This document shows, piece after piece, positions 15,412 through 22,466 of a DNA stretch of 64,000 nucleotides; positions within the stretch are counted from its first letter, which is position 1, and each line of letters opens with the position of its first letter. The translations under genes and the position numbers were made by a program. The notes below the pieces were generated by a model. The model was not told the DNA's origin and ran no database searches. It saw only the letters and a list, made by a program, of their open reading frames with translations. Origin of the DNA: Prevotella sp. HJM029 (GTDB taxonomy: Bacteria; Bacteroidota; Bacteroidia; Bacteroidales; Bacteroidaceae). The stretch lies in NCBI RefSeq assembly GCF_000599605.1, contig NZ_AZHT01000177.1, forward strand, positions 1 to 64,000, read 5' to 3'.

Positions 15412-16418
15412 AAATCAACGACATCGAACTCTTCAATATCTCGAAATATCGGGGTGAGCTGATGGGAGCGGCCATGCTTTTCATCATCCTTTTCCACGTG
15501 AGTCTGCCCCGCAACGACCTCTTCTTTGGGCTTCGGCGCATGGGCAACATTGGGGTCGACATCTTTTTGTTTCTCAGTGGCGTGGGCTTGTGGTATGCGT
15601 GGATGAAAAATGCCTCGCTCAAACATTTCTTCCTGCGTCGCTATCTGCGCATCTATCCCGCGTGGCTCGTTGTCGCTAGCCTTTACTACATCCCGCGGTT
15701 TCATGGGGGCGATGTCTGGATGTGGCTCGACCTCGTGGGCGACATCACCCTCAACTGGGACTTTTGGCTGCACGACGAACTCACGTTTTGGTATATTCCG
15801 GCCACGATGATGCTCTATGCGCTGGCTCCATTCTACATGATGCTCATCCAAAAACACCCTGTCTATCGGTGGTTGCCCGTGGTGATGATCCTGTGGTGCG
15901 TGCTCGTGCAATATGTCACACCCATTCATCAGGCCGTCGGACACATCGAGATTTTCTGGAGTCGCATGCCCATTTTCTTCATCGGCATCAACATGGGCGA
16001 GGCCATTCGACGCAAGGAAACCATCGATGGCGCGGGCATTTGGATGATTATCCTCCTGTTTTTGATGACCTTGCTCTCGAGCATCTTCTTAGAACAGCAG
16101 CTCCATGGCCTGTTTCCTTTGTACGTTGAGCGCATGCTTTACATCCCCCTCACGGTGACGGCCGTGCTGTTGTTGAACCGCATCTTCCGCCGTTTGCCCG
16201 ACTATGCGAACCGCATCTTCCGCTTTGTGGGCAGCCTGAGCTTGGAATGTTACTTGCTCCACATCCATTTTGTCTTGGCCTATCTGCCGCGTGACTGGGG
16301 CTATTGGCCCAAATTCTGGGTGTGCTTAGGCATCACTTTGCCTGCCGCTTGGCTGTTAAACACGGTGGTAGGCTGGTTCATCGCGCCCTTAGAACACAAG
16401 CTAAAGGTTGCCTCTTGA
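15408..16418 (+). CDS. Acyltransferase family 3 membrane protein (second of two)
   Basis: 336 residues, again a ~10-helix acyltransferase 3 protein: RGELMGAAMLFIILFHVSL near the N-terminus, RMGNIGVDIFLFLSGVGLW next, then the LECYLLHIHFVLAYL helix near the end. It is paralogous in fold but clearly different in sequence from the preceding acyltransferase, so the two probably use different acceptors or acyl donors. ATGA overlap with the previous gene; the next gene follows after 72 bp. Confidence 0.87.
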   Translation: MKINDIELFNISKYRGELMGAAMLFIILFHVSLPRNDLFFGLRRMGNIGVDIFLFLSGVGLWYAWMKNASLKHFFLRRYLRIYPAWLVVASLYYIPRFHGGDVWMWLDLVGDITLNWDFWLHDELTFWYIPATMMLYALAPFYMMLIQKHPVYRWLPVVMILWCVLVQYVTPIHQAVGHIEIFWSRMPIFFIGINMGEAIRRKETIDGAGIWMIILLFLMTLLSSIFLEQQLHGLFPLYVERMLYIPLTVTAVLLLNRIFRRLPDYANRIFRFVGSLSLECYLLHIHFVLAYLPRDWGYWPKFWVCLGITLPAAWLLNTVVGWFIAPLEHKLKVAS

Positions 16419-16490
16419 CCGCAAACAGCAGGAGAAGGCGCAACACAGGGGCACCCCTCACGATGTAACAACCCCACAAGATGAAAAAAT

Positions 16491-17081
16491 ATGAAAGAAA
16501 AAGTTTACATTTTTGACTTCGATGGCACCCTCACCACGCACGACACGCTGCTGAAGTTCATCCCGTTTGCTGTGGGAAGGCTGCGTTTCTATGCCGCCTT
16601 GTTGCTGTTTTCGCCGCTCTTGGTGCTGATGAAACTCAAACTCTATAGCAACAGCCGCACCAAAGAACGGCTCTTTGCCCATTGCTTTCGCGGCATGCCT
16701 GTGGAGCAATTCAACGTGCATTGTCACAACTTCGCCCTGCAACATGCGGCGGTGTTACGTCCCGAAGGTGTGGCGTTTGTGCGCGAGGTGCAGCGCAAAG
16801 GCCATTTGGTGATGATCGTGAGTGCCAGCATCGACAACTGGGTGGCACCATTTTTTCAGAATGTTTTGGTGCTCGGCACGCAGATTGAAGTGCGCAACGG
16901 CCGCCTCACGGGCAAGTTTCTCACGCCCAACTGCTATGGCGAAGAGAAGGTAAACCGTGTGAAAGCTGTGCTCAAACAGCCCCGCGAACACTATTATATC
17001 GTGGCCTTTGGCGACAGTCGAGGCGACAAAGAACTCCTAACCTATGCCGATGAAGCCCATTTTAAACCCTTTCGCGCCTGA
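16491..17081 (+). CDS. HAD-IB family phosphatase
   Basis: 196 residues with the HAD motifs: DFDGTLT (residues 8-14, nucleophile and acid/base Asp), IVSASID (motif II), the Lys of GEEKVNRVKAV (motif III) and VAFGDSRGDKELL (motif IV). A hydrophobic cap segment (FYAALLLFSPLLVLMKL) suggests membrane proximity. It resembles the phosphoserine-phosphatase-like subclass, some members of which act on lipid or polyprenyl phosphates. It overlaps the GtrA gene by 38 bp. Confidence 0.85.
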   Translation: MKEKVYIFDFDGTLTTHDTLLKFIPFAVGRLRFYAALLLFSPLLVLMKLKLYSNSRTKERLFAHCFRGMPVEQFNVHCHNFALQHAAVLRPEGVAFVREVQRKGHLVMIVSASIDNWVAPFFQNVLVLGTQIEVRNGRLTGKFLTPNCYGEEKVNRVKAVLKQPREHYYIVAFGDSRGDKELLTYADEAHFKPFRA

Positions 17082-17448
17082 GCATCGCGTGCTCCTTGGC
17101 GAGGTGTTGCGCTTCGTTGTGGTGGGCATCATGGCCGTAGCGTTGCAATATGGCGTCTATGCGCTCATGCTTTTGGTGGTCAACGCATTCATAGCCAATA
17201 CCATAGGCTATGGCGTGAGCTTCTTGTTCAACTTCTTGGCCAGTACGCGTTACACCTTCAAAGTGAAGGGATCGGTGCGCAAGGGTGTGGGCTTCGCCCT
17301 CTGCCATGTGGTCAACTATGGCCTGCAACAGCTCATCCTCCACACCGCTATCGCCCTCGGTATGGCTCCCACGCTGGCTCCTTTGCCGATGTTTGCCATC
17401 ACCGTTCCCCTGAATTTCGTGCTTGTACGGCTCGTGTTAAAACGTTGA
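17044..17448 (+). CDS. GtrA family small membrane protein
   Basis: 134 residues with four helices: VLRFVVVGIMAVALQYGVY, NTIGYGVSFLFNFLASTRYTF (the family's conserved segment), a third at ~85-105 and a C-terminal helix ending FVLVRLVLKR. GtrA proteins are thought to flip or transport polyprenyl-linked sugars for surface polysaccharide decoration. An internal ATG at 17050 would shorten it by two residues. Last gene of the envelope operon. Confidence 0.85.
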   Translation: MPMKPILNPFAPEHRVLLGEVLRFVVVGIMAVALQYGVYALMLLVVNAFIANTIGYGVSFLFNFLASTRYTFKVKGSVRKGVGFALCHVVNYGLQQLILHTAIALGMAPTLAPLPMFAITVPLNFVLVRLVLKR

Positions 17449-17462
17449 AACACCATCAGGGA

Positions 17463-17804
17463 TTAATGAAAGGCGTGGGCAGCTAAGCACATGCTGCTCG
17501 CAAAACCCATGAACAGCACCACGATGGCTTGTGTGTCCCACCGCTTTAAGAAGCAATAGGCGCCGGCATAGCTGCTCGCTTGTATCAGCAAGGCTTGCAC
17601 AATGGCGTAGGGGAGTGGCCCCATATTGACCAAATTTTCGAGACTTGGACGAAATTCAACACCGTTAACGATGGTGATGATTAATCCTATGCCCAAAGGG
17701 TAGAGTGCCAACAGTCGCTTCTTCAGGTCGACATGCCGAAACAGGATGAGATAAACCACGAGCAAGGCGAGGTGGACGATGGCGAAAATATAAGATGTTT
17801 CCAT
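17463..17804 (-). CDS. Small four-helix membrane protein, paralog A
   Basis: 113 residues, four hydrophobic segments, unknown family. Starting at METSYIF (17804) it aligns without gaps to its upstream neighbour: both have LFRH at residues 21-24, followed by a K-x(2)-L-x-AL-x-PL pattern, and both end in a helix preceded by an aromatic-Arg motif. I therefore place both starts at the ME pair. An earlier ATG at 17813 would add three residues. Likely the product of a local gene duplication. Confidence 0.6.
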   Translation of the reverse strand: METSYIFAIVHLALLVVYLILFRHVDLKKRLLALYPLGIGLIITIVNGVEFRPSLENLVNMGPLPYAIVQALLIQASSYAGAYCFLKRWDTQAIVVLFMGFASSMCLAAHAFH

Positions 17805-17858
17805 TTGAATCAAGTTAGTTTAAAAAGTGGAACTCATGTGCTTCAACCGCCGTTTTCC

Positions 17859-18200
17859 TTATTGCATGAGGAAGGCTGTGCCCATGAATAGGAAGAAGAA
17901 ATTGCAGCAAATCAAGACCATCGCATTGCTCGTACACTGACGGCGATAGCAAAGGGCGGCCGAAAATGCACCTGAAAGGGTGATGGCATTGAGGAACAAA
18001 TAGGGTATGAAAAGCCCGAAAGCAAAAGCTATCAGCAGAGATTCGCCAGCAAAAATGCCACAGACGAGCAACACGGCCAACTGAAGGAGCAACGGACTCA
18101 GCGCGGCAAGTTGTTCCTTTGGGGGAAGATGGCGGAAGAGCCACAAGAAAAGACCCAATGGAAGGAGGTCGACGACGAGAAAAAAGAATATCAATTCCAT
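17859..18200 (-). CDS. Small four-helix membrane protein, paralog B
   Basis: 113 residues from MELIFFF (18200), four hydrophobic segments, no known family. Paralog of the gene at 17463-17804: same length, same LFRH at residues 21-24, LPPKEQLAALSPLL against VDLKKRLLALYPLG. A -7 box at 18227-18234 puts the transcription start near 18220, which excludes the Met at 18239 and leaves 18212 or 18200; the paralog alignment favours 18200. The pair is transcribed toward the envelope operon. Confidence 0.6.
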   Translation of the reverse strand: MELIFFFLVVDLLPLGLFLWLFRHLPPKEQLAALSPLLLQLAVLLVCGIFAGESLLIAFAFGLFIPYLFLNAITLSGAFSAALCYRRQCTSNAMVLICCNFFFLFMGTAFLMQ

Positions 18201-18226
18201 GTGAGCATACATAAAAGTTAGGGATA

Positions 18227-18234
18227 CAAACCTA
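18227..18234 (-). promoter_or_regulatory. -7 promoter box for the small membrane pair
   Basis: TAGGTTTG on the minus strand, a match to TAnnTTTG, 26 bp before the start at 18200. Confidence 0.5.
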
Positions 18235-18543
18235 CCCAAAATTCCATCACATGGTGCTCTTTACCATTTAAAAATAACTTTTTTTCACATGCATGTGCCC
18301 ATCCATGTGCTTCCATAGGTATCATGGTGTTAGCCCTGAAACGGTGTTATTGCACGCATGAACTACGCCGTTCATCGCCCATGCAGGGCACATTGAGGAA
18401 TCTTGTGACGGCAATGTAAAATAGTGGTGTGTACCCTTGTTTTAACATCGCGAGTGAAAGGGCATAGATAAGCAGTGGGTTAGATGATGAATAATAAGTA
18501 AAAAAGGATGAAAGGAAAAAGCAAAAACTTCAAGAAAAAGCAC
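18235..18543. other. Divergent intergenic region
   Basis: About 300 bp between the small membrane pair and the ORF6N gene. Apart from the two promoter boxes at its ends I see no gene, clear repeat or terminator. Confidence 0.5.
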
Positions 18544-18551
18544 TATCTTTG
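18544..18551 (+). promoter_or_regulatory. -7 promoter box immediately before the ORF6N start
   Basis: TATCTTTG ends only 5 nt before the ATG at 18557, so the mRNA should begin at or next to the start codon (leaderless). Confidence 0.6.
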
Positions 18552-18556
18552 TTGCC

Positions 18557-19114
18557 ATGAATGAAAACAAACCGACAAAACAGGTCGAAAGTAAGATTAT
18601 TGTTATTCGAGATACGCAGGTTATCCTGGATAGAGACGTTGCGGAACTGTATGGTGTGGAGACAAGAGTCGTCAATCAAGCCGTAAAACGTAATGGCGAA
18701 CGATTTCCGGAAGGGTATATATTACAGCTCACACCGGATGAATATGCAAACTTGAAATCACAATTTGTGACATCAAACTGGGGTGGTGTTCGTAAGATGC
18801 CAAACGCTTTTACGGAAAAAGGATTGTATATGTTGGCGACAGTTCTGCGCTCTCCCGTTGCAATAGAAACCACCATTGCCATCATTGAGACATTTACCAA
18901 GCTCAGGCAATTAGCAAGAGCCATGCAACAGACAAACGAAGACATCGCAAACGGCGGTGAACTGCCGACGGCTAAAGAGCAAAAGGCCTTTAAAAGCCTC
19001 ATGAATGAAGTCTTTACCGACCCCATGCCGATTAAAGTTCAGCGGATGACCTTTGGGGTAAACCTTGGGTTCTTTAAATGGGAGTTGGAGACCACGCGCG
19101 AGCAAAAGGGATAA
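18557..19114 (+). CDS. ORF6N domain DNA-binding protein
   Basis: 185 residues. The N-terminal ORF6N domain, related to KilA-N and phage antirepressors, is clear: IRDTQVILDRDVAELYGVET, NQAVKRNGERFPEGYILQLT, then NAFTEKGLYMLATVLRSPVA. A coiled helix (IIETFTKLRQLARAMQQTNE) and a short tail follow. Such genes are common as stand-alone phage-derived regulators in Bacteroidetes. No phage genes surround it. The promoter lies so close that translation is probably leaderless; the next in-frame Met is deep inside the domain. Confidence 0.88.
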   Translation: MNENKPTKQVESKIIVIRDTQVILDRDVAELYGVETRVVNQAVKRNGERFPEGYILQLTPDEYANLKSQFVTSNWGGVRKMPNAFTEKGLYMLATVLRSPVAIETTIAIIETFTKLRQLARAMQQTNEDIANGGELPTAKEQKAFKSLMNEVFTDPMPIKVQRMTFGVNLGFFKWELETTREQKG

Positions 19115-19256
19115 ACGACTCTCCACTTCCTTGCTCCTGTCCGTTCGCTTTGGTCGCATACACCCCCTCATCTGCTGCGAAGGCTGTGGTTTTGGCTGAA
19201 TGATGTCCAGCCGTGTTGCGCAGCTCAAACCCTTTCTATCCCTTTTCCATTCTCTT

Positions 19257-19393
19257 GAATCACCACAGAAATCAACGCTACTTTCACCTAACTATAAAAT
19301 AGGTGTAGTGCGTGTGAGACGAAATAGGCACCACTTTGCACGCATTATCCATTGCGATGAATGGATCATCTGCGTTGATTTCTGTAGCGATTC
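19257..19393. ncRNA. Candidate structured RNA: closed three-hairpin junction
   Basis: A perfect 14-bp stem, ACAGAAATCAACGC (19265-19278) with GCGTTGATTTCTGT (19372-19385), plus an outer GAATC/GATTC pair (19257-19261, 19389-19393), encloses three separate hairpins: CACCTA/TAGGTG (19285-19305), TGCGTG/CACGCA (19309-19344) and ATCCAT/ATGGAT (19347-19366). It fills the convergent gap between the ORF6N gene and the dipeptidase fusion gene. Strand is undecided because the pairing works on both. It could instead be a short transposable element with long inverted ends. Folding was by eye. Confidence 0.4.
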
Positions 19394-19399
19394 AACGCC

Positions 19400-21139
19400 C
19401 TATGCGCCTTGTTTCGCGGCTTGTACCTGGCGCATCACGCGCAACCAGTTCTCGCCCCAAATCTTTTTGATGTCGGCTTTTGAGAACCGTTGCCGCAAAA
19501 GAGCGGTGGTGAAGTTGATGAGTTCCGACGCATCGGCCAGCCCTTTGATGCCGCCATCGCCGTCGAAATCGGTGCCAAGGCCTACGTGGTCGATGCCCAT
19601 CACGTCGATAGCATGGTTCAAATGGGCCATGGCATCGCGGATGTCGGCCTCACCTTCCTTGCGCAAAAAGCCGTGGTAGAGCGTGATTTGCGCCACACCT
19701 CCCGCCTGAGCGAGCGCCTTTAACTGTGTGTCGGTGAGGTTACGTGGCACATCGCACAGCGCTTTGCTGTTGCTGTGGCTGCACACAATGGGCGTTTGGC
19801 TGATGGAAAGGGCATCGAAGAAGCTCGTTTCGGCACCGTGACTGAGGTCGACCATCACGCCCAATCGGTTCATCTCGTGTATCACCTGCTCGCCAAAAGC
19901 ACTCACACCGCCATGCGTTTGCGTGCCTCTTGCACTGTCGCAAATCGCGTTGTCGCCGTTGTGACACAGCGTGATATAGACGATTCCGCGCTGCGCAAAG
20001 TGGGCGATGTTGTGAATATCGTCTTCAATAGCCAGCCCATTTTCAATGCCAAGCATGATGCTTTTTTTGCCCATCGCCTTGTTTTCGTAGAGCTGTTGGG
20101 GCGTTCTGGCCAAGGCAACATAGTCACTCTCGTGCGCCACGATGGCCTCTATTTGGTCGAAGATGCTATCGGCATATTGGCGAGGCGACATGCCTTCGGG
20201 CAGTTCTCCGGGCTTAGGATGCTGCGGGAGATAGGCCACCATGGTCACGGCATCTTGCTTTCCGTCGGTCATCTTGTGCAGATCGTAGAGCACCTTGGGG
20301 TCTCTTTGCTCGAAATGCACACCCTGCGGGAAGAACATCGGCGTGTCACAATGGCTGTCGAGCGTGAGGATTTCGCGGTGAAGTGCCTTGGCTGCCTTGA
20401 ACTCCTGGCTGCGTTGCATGAGCCATTCAAACAGCTTCAGTCCTTCGTCGCCCATCCATTCGGGATGCCATTGCACGCCCATGAGCGCCTTTTGTTCGGT
20501 GCTTTCCACCGCTTCAATCACACCATCGGGTGCTGTGGCTACGACATAGAGATGCGGTCCGCAGTCTTTTACCGCTTGATGGTGAAAACTATTGACAAAA
20601 GTTTCCTGCCCATAAAGGCCATATAGGGTGCTGCCTTCAGTGATGGTTATGCTGTGTGTAGCCTCCGAACGGGGTGCATCCTGACTGTGTTTGAGGGGCG
20701 TCTTGAGGTCTTGCACCAAGCTTCCACCCAAGGCAATGGCCATGGTTTGCAGGCCACGGCAGGTGCCCAAGATGGGAATCTGGCGGTTGAAAGCCAGACG
20801 CGTGAGCAACAATTCGGGTAAATCGCGTGTGGGATTGATGGTATGTAGCTCTTTTTCAGGCTGTTCGCCATACCATAAAGGGTTGTAGTCGGCACCGCCC
20901 GTGAGCACCAACCCATCGATTCCTTCGAGCATGTTAATCAACACTTCGGCATCATCGACTGGTGGAAGCACCACCGGAACACCGCCTGCACGCACAATCT
21001 GATCGCAATAGACGCGTCGAAGTGTGAGGTCGATGTCGGCTGTGTTGGCCGAAATACCAATCAAAGGGCGCGACTGTGCCTCGGGAAAATGAGCATAGAT
21101 GTTGTCGAGGTGCGCCTGGAGGTGGAAGGGATTATTCAT
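19400..21139 (-). CDS. Fusion of class I glutamine amidotransferase-like (C26) and M19 dipeptidase domains
   Basis: 579 residues with two enzymes in one chain. Residues ~25-245 form a gamma-glutamyl hydrolase-type (peptidase C26, PuuD-like) domain with nucleophile Cys127 in LGTCRGLQ and His225 and Glu227 in QWHPE. Residues ~255-575 form a renal-dipeptidase-type (M19) metallopeptidase, with DSHCDTP (261-267) providing the first metal ligands, then LGIENG, CHNGDN, DLSHG and SHSNSKALC. Both active sites look intact. Together they could split a gamma-glutamyl bond and then a dipeptide, as in glutathione-like or peptide salvage (inference). No signal peptide. The Lrp gene lies 24 bp upstream, same strand. 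Confidence 0.9.
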   Translation of the reverse strand: MNNPFHLQAHLDNIYAHFPEAQSRPLIGISANTADIDLTLRRVYCDQIVRAGGVPVVLPPVDDAEVLINMLEGIDGLVLTGGADYNPLWYGEQPEKELHTINPTRDLPELLLTRLAFNRQIPILGTCRGLQTMAIALGGSLVQDLKTPLKHSQDAPRSEATHSITITEGSTLYGLYGQETFVNSFHHQAVKDCGPHLYVVATAPDGVIEAVESTEQKALMGVQWHPEWMGDEGLKLFEWLMQRSQEFKAAKALHREILTLDSHCDTPMFFPQGVHFEQRDPKVLYDLHKMTDGKQDAVTMVAYLPQHPKPGELPEGMSPRQYADSIFDQIEAIVAHESDYVALARTPQQLYENKAMGKKSIMLGIENGLAIEDDIHNIAHFAQRGIVYITLCHNGDNAICDSARGTQTHGGVSAFGEQVIHEMNRLGVMVDLSHGAETSFFDALSISQTPIVCSHSNSKALCDVPRNLTDTQLKALAQAGGVAQITLYHGFLRKEGEADIRDAMAHLNHAIDVMGIDHVGLGTDFDGDGGIKGLADASELINFTTALLRQRFSKADIKKIWGENWLRVMRQVQAAKQGA

Positions 21140-21163
21140 GTCTCGAATGTTTATGAAAAAATA

Positions 21164-21634
21164 TTACTTCTCGTCTGCTATCTGAATAGGAAGCTCGCGC
21201 CGTATGCTTTCGTCTAAACAAACTAACGTTTCGGTTGAAACAACGCCCGCAATGGTCTGCACTTGCGTATTGAGCAGAGACATGAGGTGGGCATTGTCGT
21301 GGGCATAAAGCTTCAGTAAGATGTCGTAAGAGCCTGTAACACAGTGACATTCCACGACCTCTGGAATGGCTTTCAAGTCTTCAACCACATGAGGATAGCA
21401 CTTGCTATGCTCCAAATGCACGCCTACATAGGTGAGAAGGGCGTAGCCTAAGTACACCGGATTGACATCAAAACTGCTGCCAAGTATGATGTGATTGTCG
21501 ATAAGGCGTTGTACACGTTGATGCACTGCCGCACGAGAAACCTTGCATAATGCTGCGACTTCTTTGAAAGGAACGCGCGCATTGTCTGATAGAATGCGCA
21601 AAATCTTACGGTCGAGCTGGTCTATCTTTTCCAT
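21164..21634 (-). CDS. Lrp/AsnC family transcriptional regulator
   Basis: 156 residues. The N-terminal winged HTH (IDQLDRKILRILSDNARVPF, then EVAALCKVSRAAVHQRVQRL) is followed by a RAM effector-binding domain (GYALLTYVGVHLEH through SLLNTQVQTIAGVVSTETLVCL). The family senses amino acids and often regulates itself and neighbouring metabolism genes. It is transcribed just ahead of the amidotransferase-dipeptidase fusion and may control it in response to amino acids or peptides (inference). GCGCAAT motifs in the upstream 500 bp are possible binding sites. Confidence 0.9.
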   Translation of the reverse strand: MEKIDQLDRKILRILSDNARVPFKEVAALCKVSRAAVHQRVQRLIDNHIILGSSFDVNPVYLGYALLTYVGVHLEHSKCYPHVVEDLKAIPEVVECHCVTGSYDILLKLYAHDNAHLMSLLNTQVQTIAGVVSTETLVCLDESIRRELPIQIADEK

Positions 21635-22155
21635 TTTTTTTCTTTTTCTTTTGTTAAACCTTAATGGATGAATCCTATTCTTTGAGGCACATTCGTCAGT
21701 GAAAACTCCTTGTTTGGGAGCAAGACTGCGACCTATGCTGGGCTGTCCAACGCTCTTTCAAAGTGGCATCTCTCCCTGTTTTGAAAGCCTTACAGGCCTT
21801 ATCGTGCTTTCAAAAAGAAAGAAAAGGTTGCGCAATGAAAAAGTAATGCTGTCCAAAGCGAGGTTATAAAATGCACCTTATTTAGAAGCAAATGTAAGGA
21901 TTATAATTGAATTGCGCAATAAAAAACACCGCTTATGCACTTTTTAAGCATTTTTTTCCACGAAAAAGGAAATAACAAGCCTTTAAAAAAGGTTAAGAAT
22001 AGGAGAAAACCCCTCCTGCTTTCGTTTTCGAAATGTGCGCAATGGTTTCTCTGTTGCTCTGCCACTCCCTCGAAAAATGTGTAAATTTGCAGGAAAGAAT
22101 AGGTTGGAATGGAACGAAAAGCCTTTCAGTTATTAGCGCAATAGAAAGCGAATGA
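21635..22155. other. Upstream region of the Lrp gene with palindromes and repeated GCGCAAT
   Basis: About 520 bp without a gene. It holds a 10-bp perfect hairpin, TTTTGAAAGC (21779-21788) with GCTTTCAAAA (21806-21815), and four GCGCAAT words: TTGCGCAATG (21828), the palindrome ATTGCGCAAT (21911-21920), TGCGCAAT (22036) and AGCGCAAT (22135). A plus-strand TAAATTTG box is at about 22083. These may be operators of the Lrp-type regulator; no footprint data exist here. Confidence 0.35.
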
Positions 22156-22419
22156 GCAGTGCAAACCCTTGATTTTGTGGTGCAAACGCCTCTGCGAACG
22201 ATACCTATAGAGGTGAAAGCTGAAGAGAATGTGCGTGCAAAATCGTTGAAAACCTATGTTGAGAGGCATCCCGAATACGGGCTTAAAGGCCTGCGTATCA
22301 GCATGCTTGGCTATGAAAATCAAACGTGGATGGAGAATATTCCGCTCTATGGCATTCAGAAATATTTTGCGTCGTGCGCACCCCAAGCACCCTTTTCACT
22401 CCGCAAAGCGTGTGAGTAG
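22156..22419 (+). pseudogene. C-terminal remnant of an AAA+ ATPase with DUF4143
   Basis: The frame encodes only the last ~87 residues of a DUF4143-type ATPase: LDFVVQ, PIEVKAEENVRAKSLKTYVE, LRISMLGYENQ, then WMENIPLYGIQKYF. Complete family members are about 380-430 residues with an N-terminal AAA domain. An in-frame TGA at 22153-22155 closes the frame upstream, and no ATPase sequence precedes it. A GTG at 22159 is the only possible start, so it is read as a decayed fragment. The tail after QKYF is not family sequence and probably comes from a frameshift. Confidence 0.75.
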
Positions 22420-22466
22420 CGTTGCCATGCCGGCGGTGATCGGAGGGTAGAGATGTGGGGATGGGG

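Noticed and set aside
15342-15944. 200-codon minus-strand frame opposite the two acyltransferase genes
   Set aside because: Antisense shadow of clear acyltransferase genes: His- and charge-rich, no homology.
18557-22419. Prophage or integrated island suggested by the ORF6N gene and the DUF4143 remnant
   Set aside because: No integrase, capsid, tail or att-like repeats nearby; genes between are ordinary metabolism. Isolated phage-derived genes are common.
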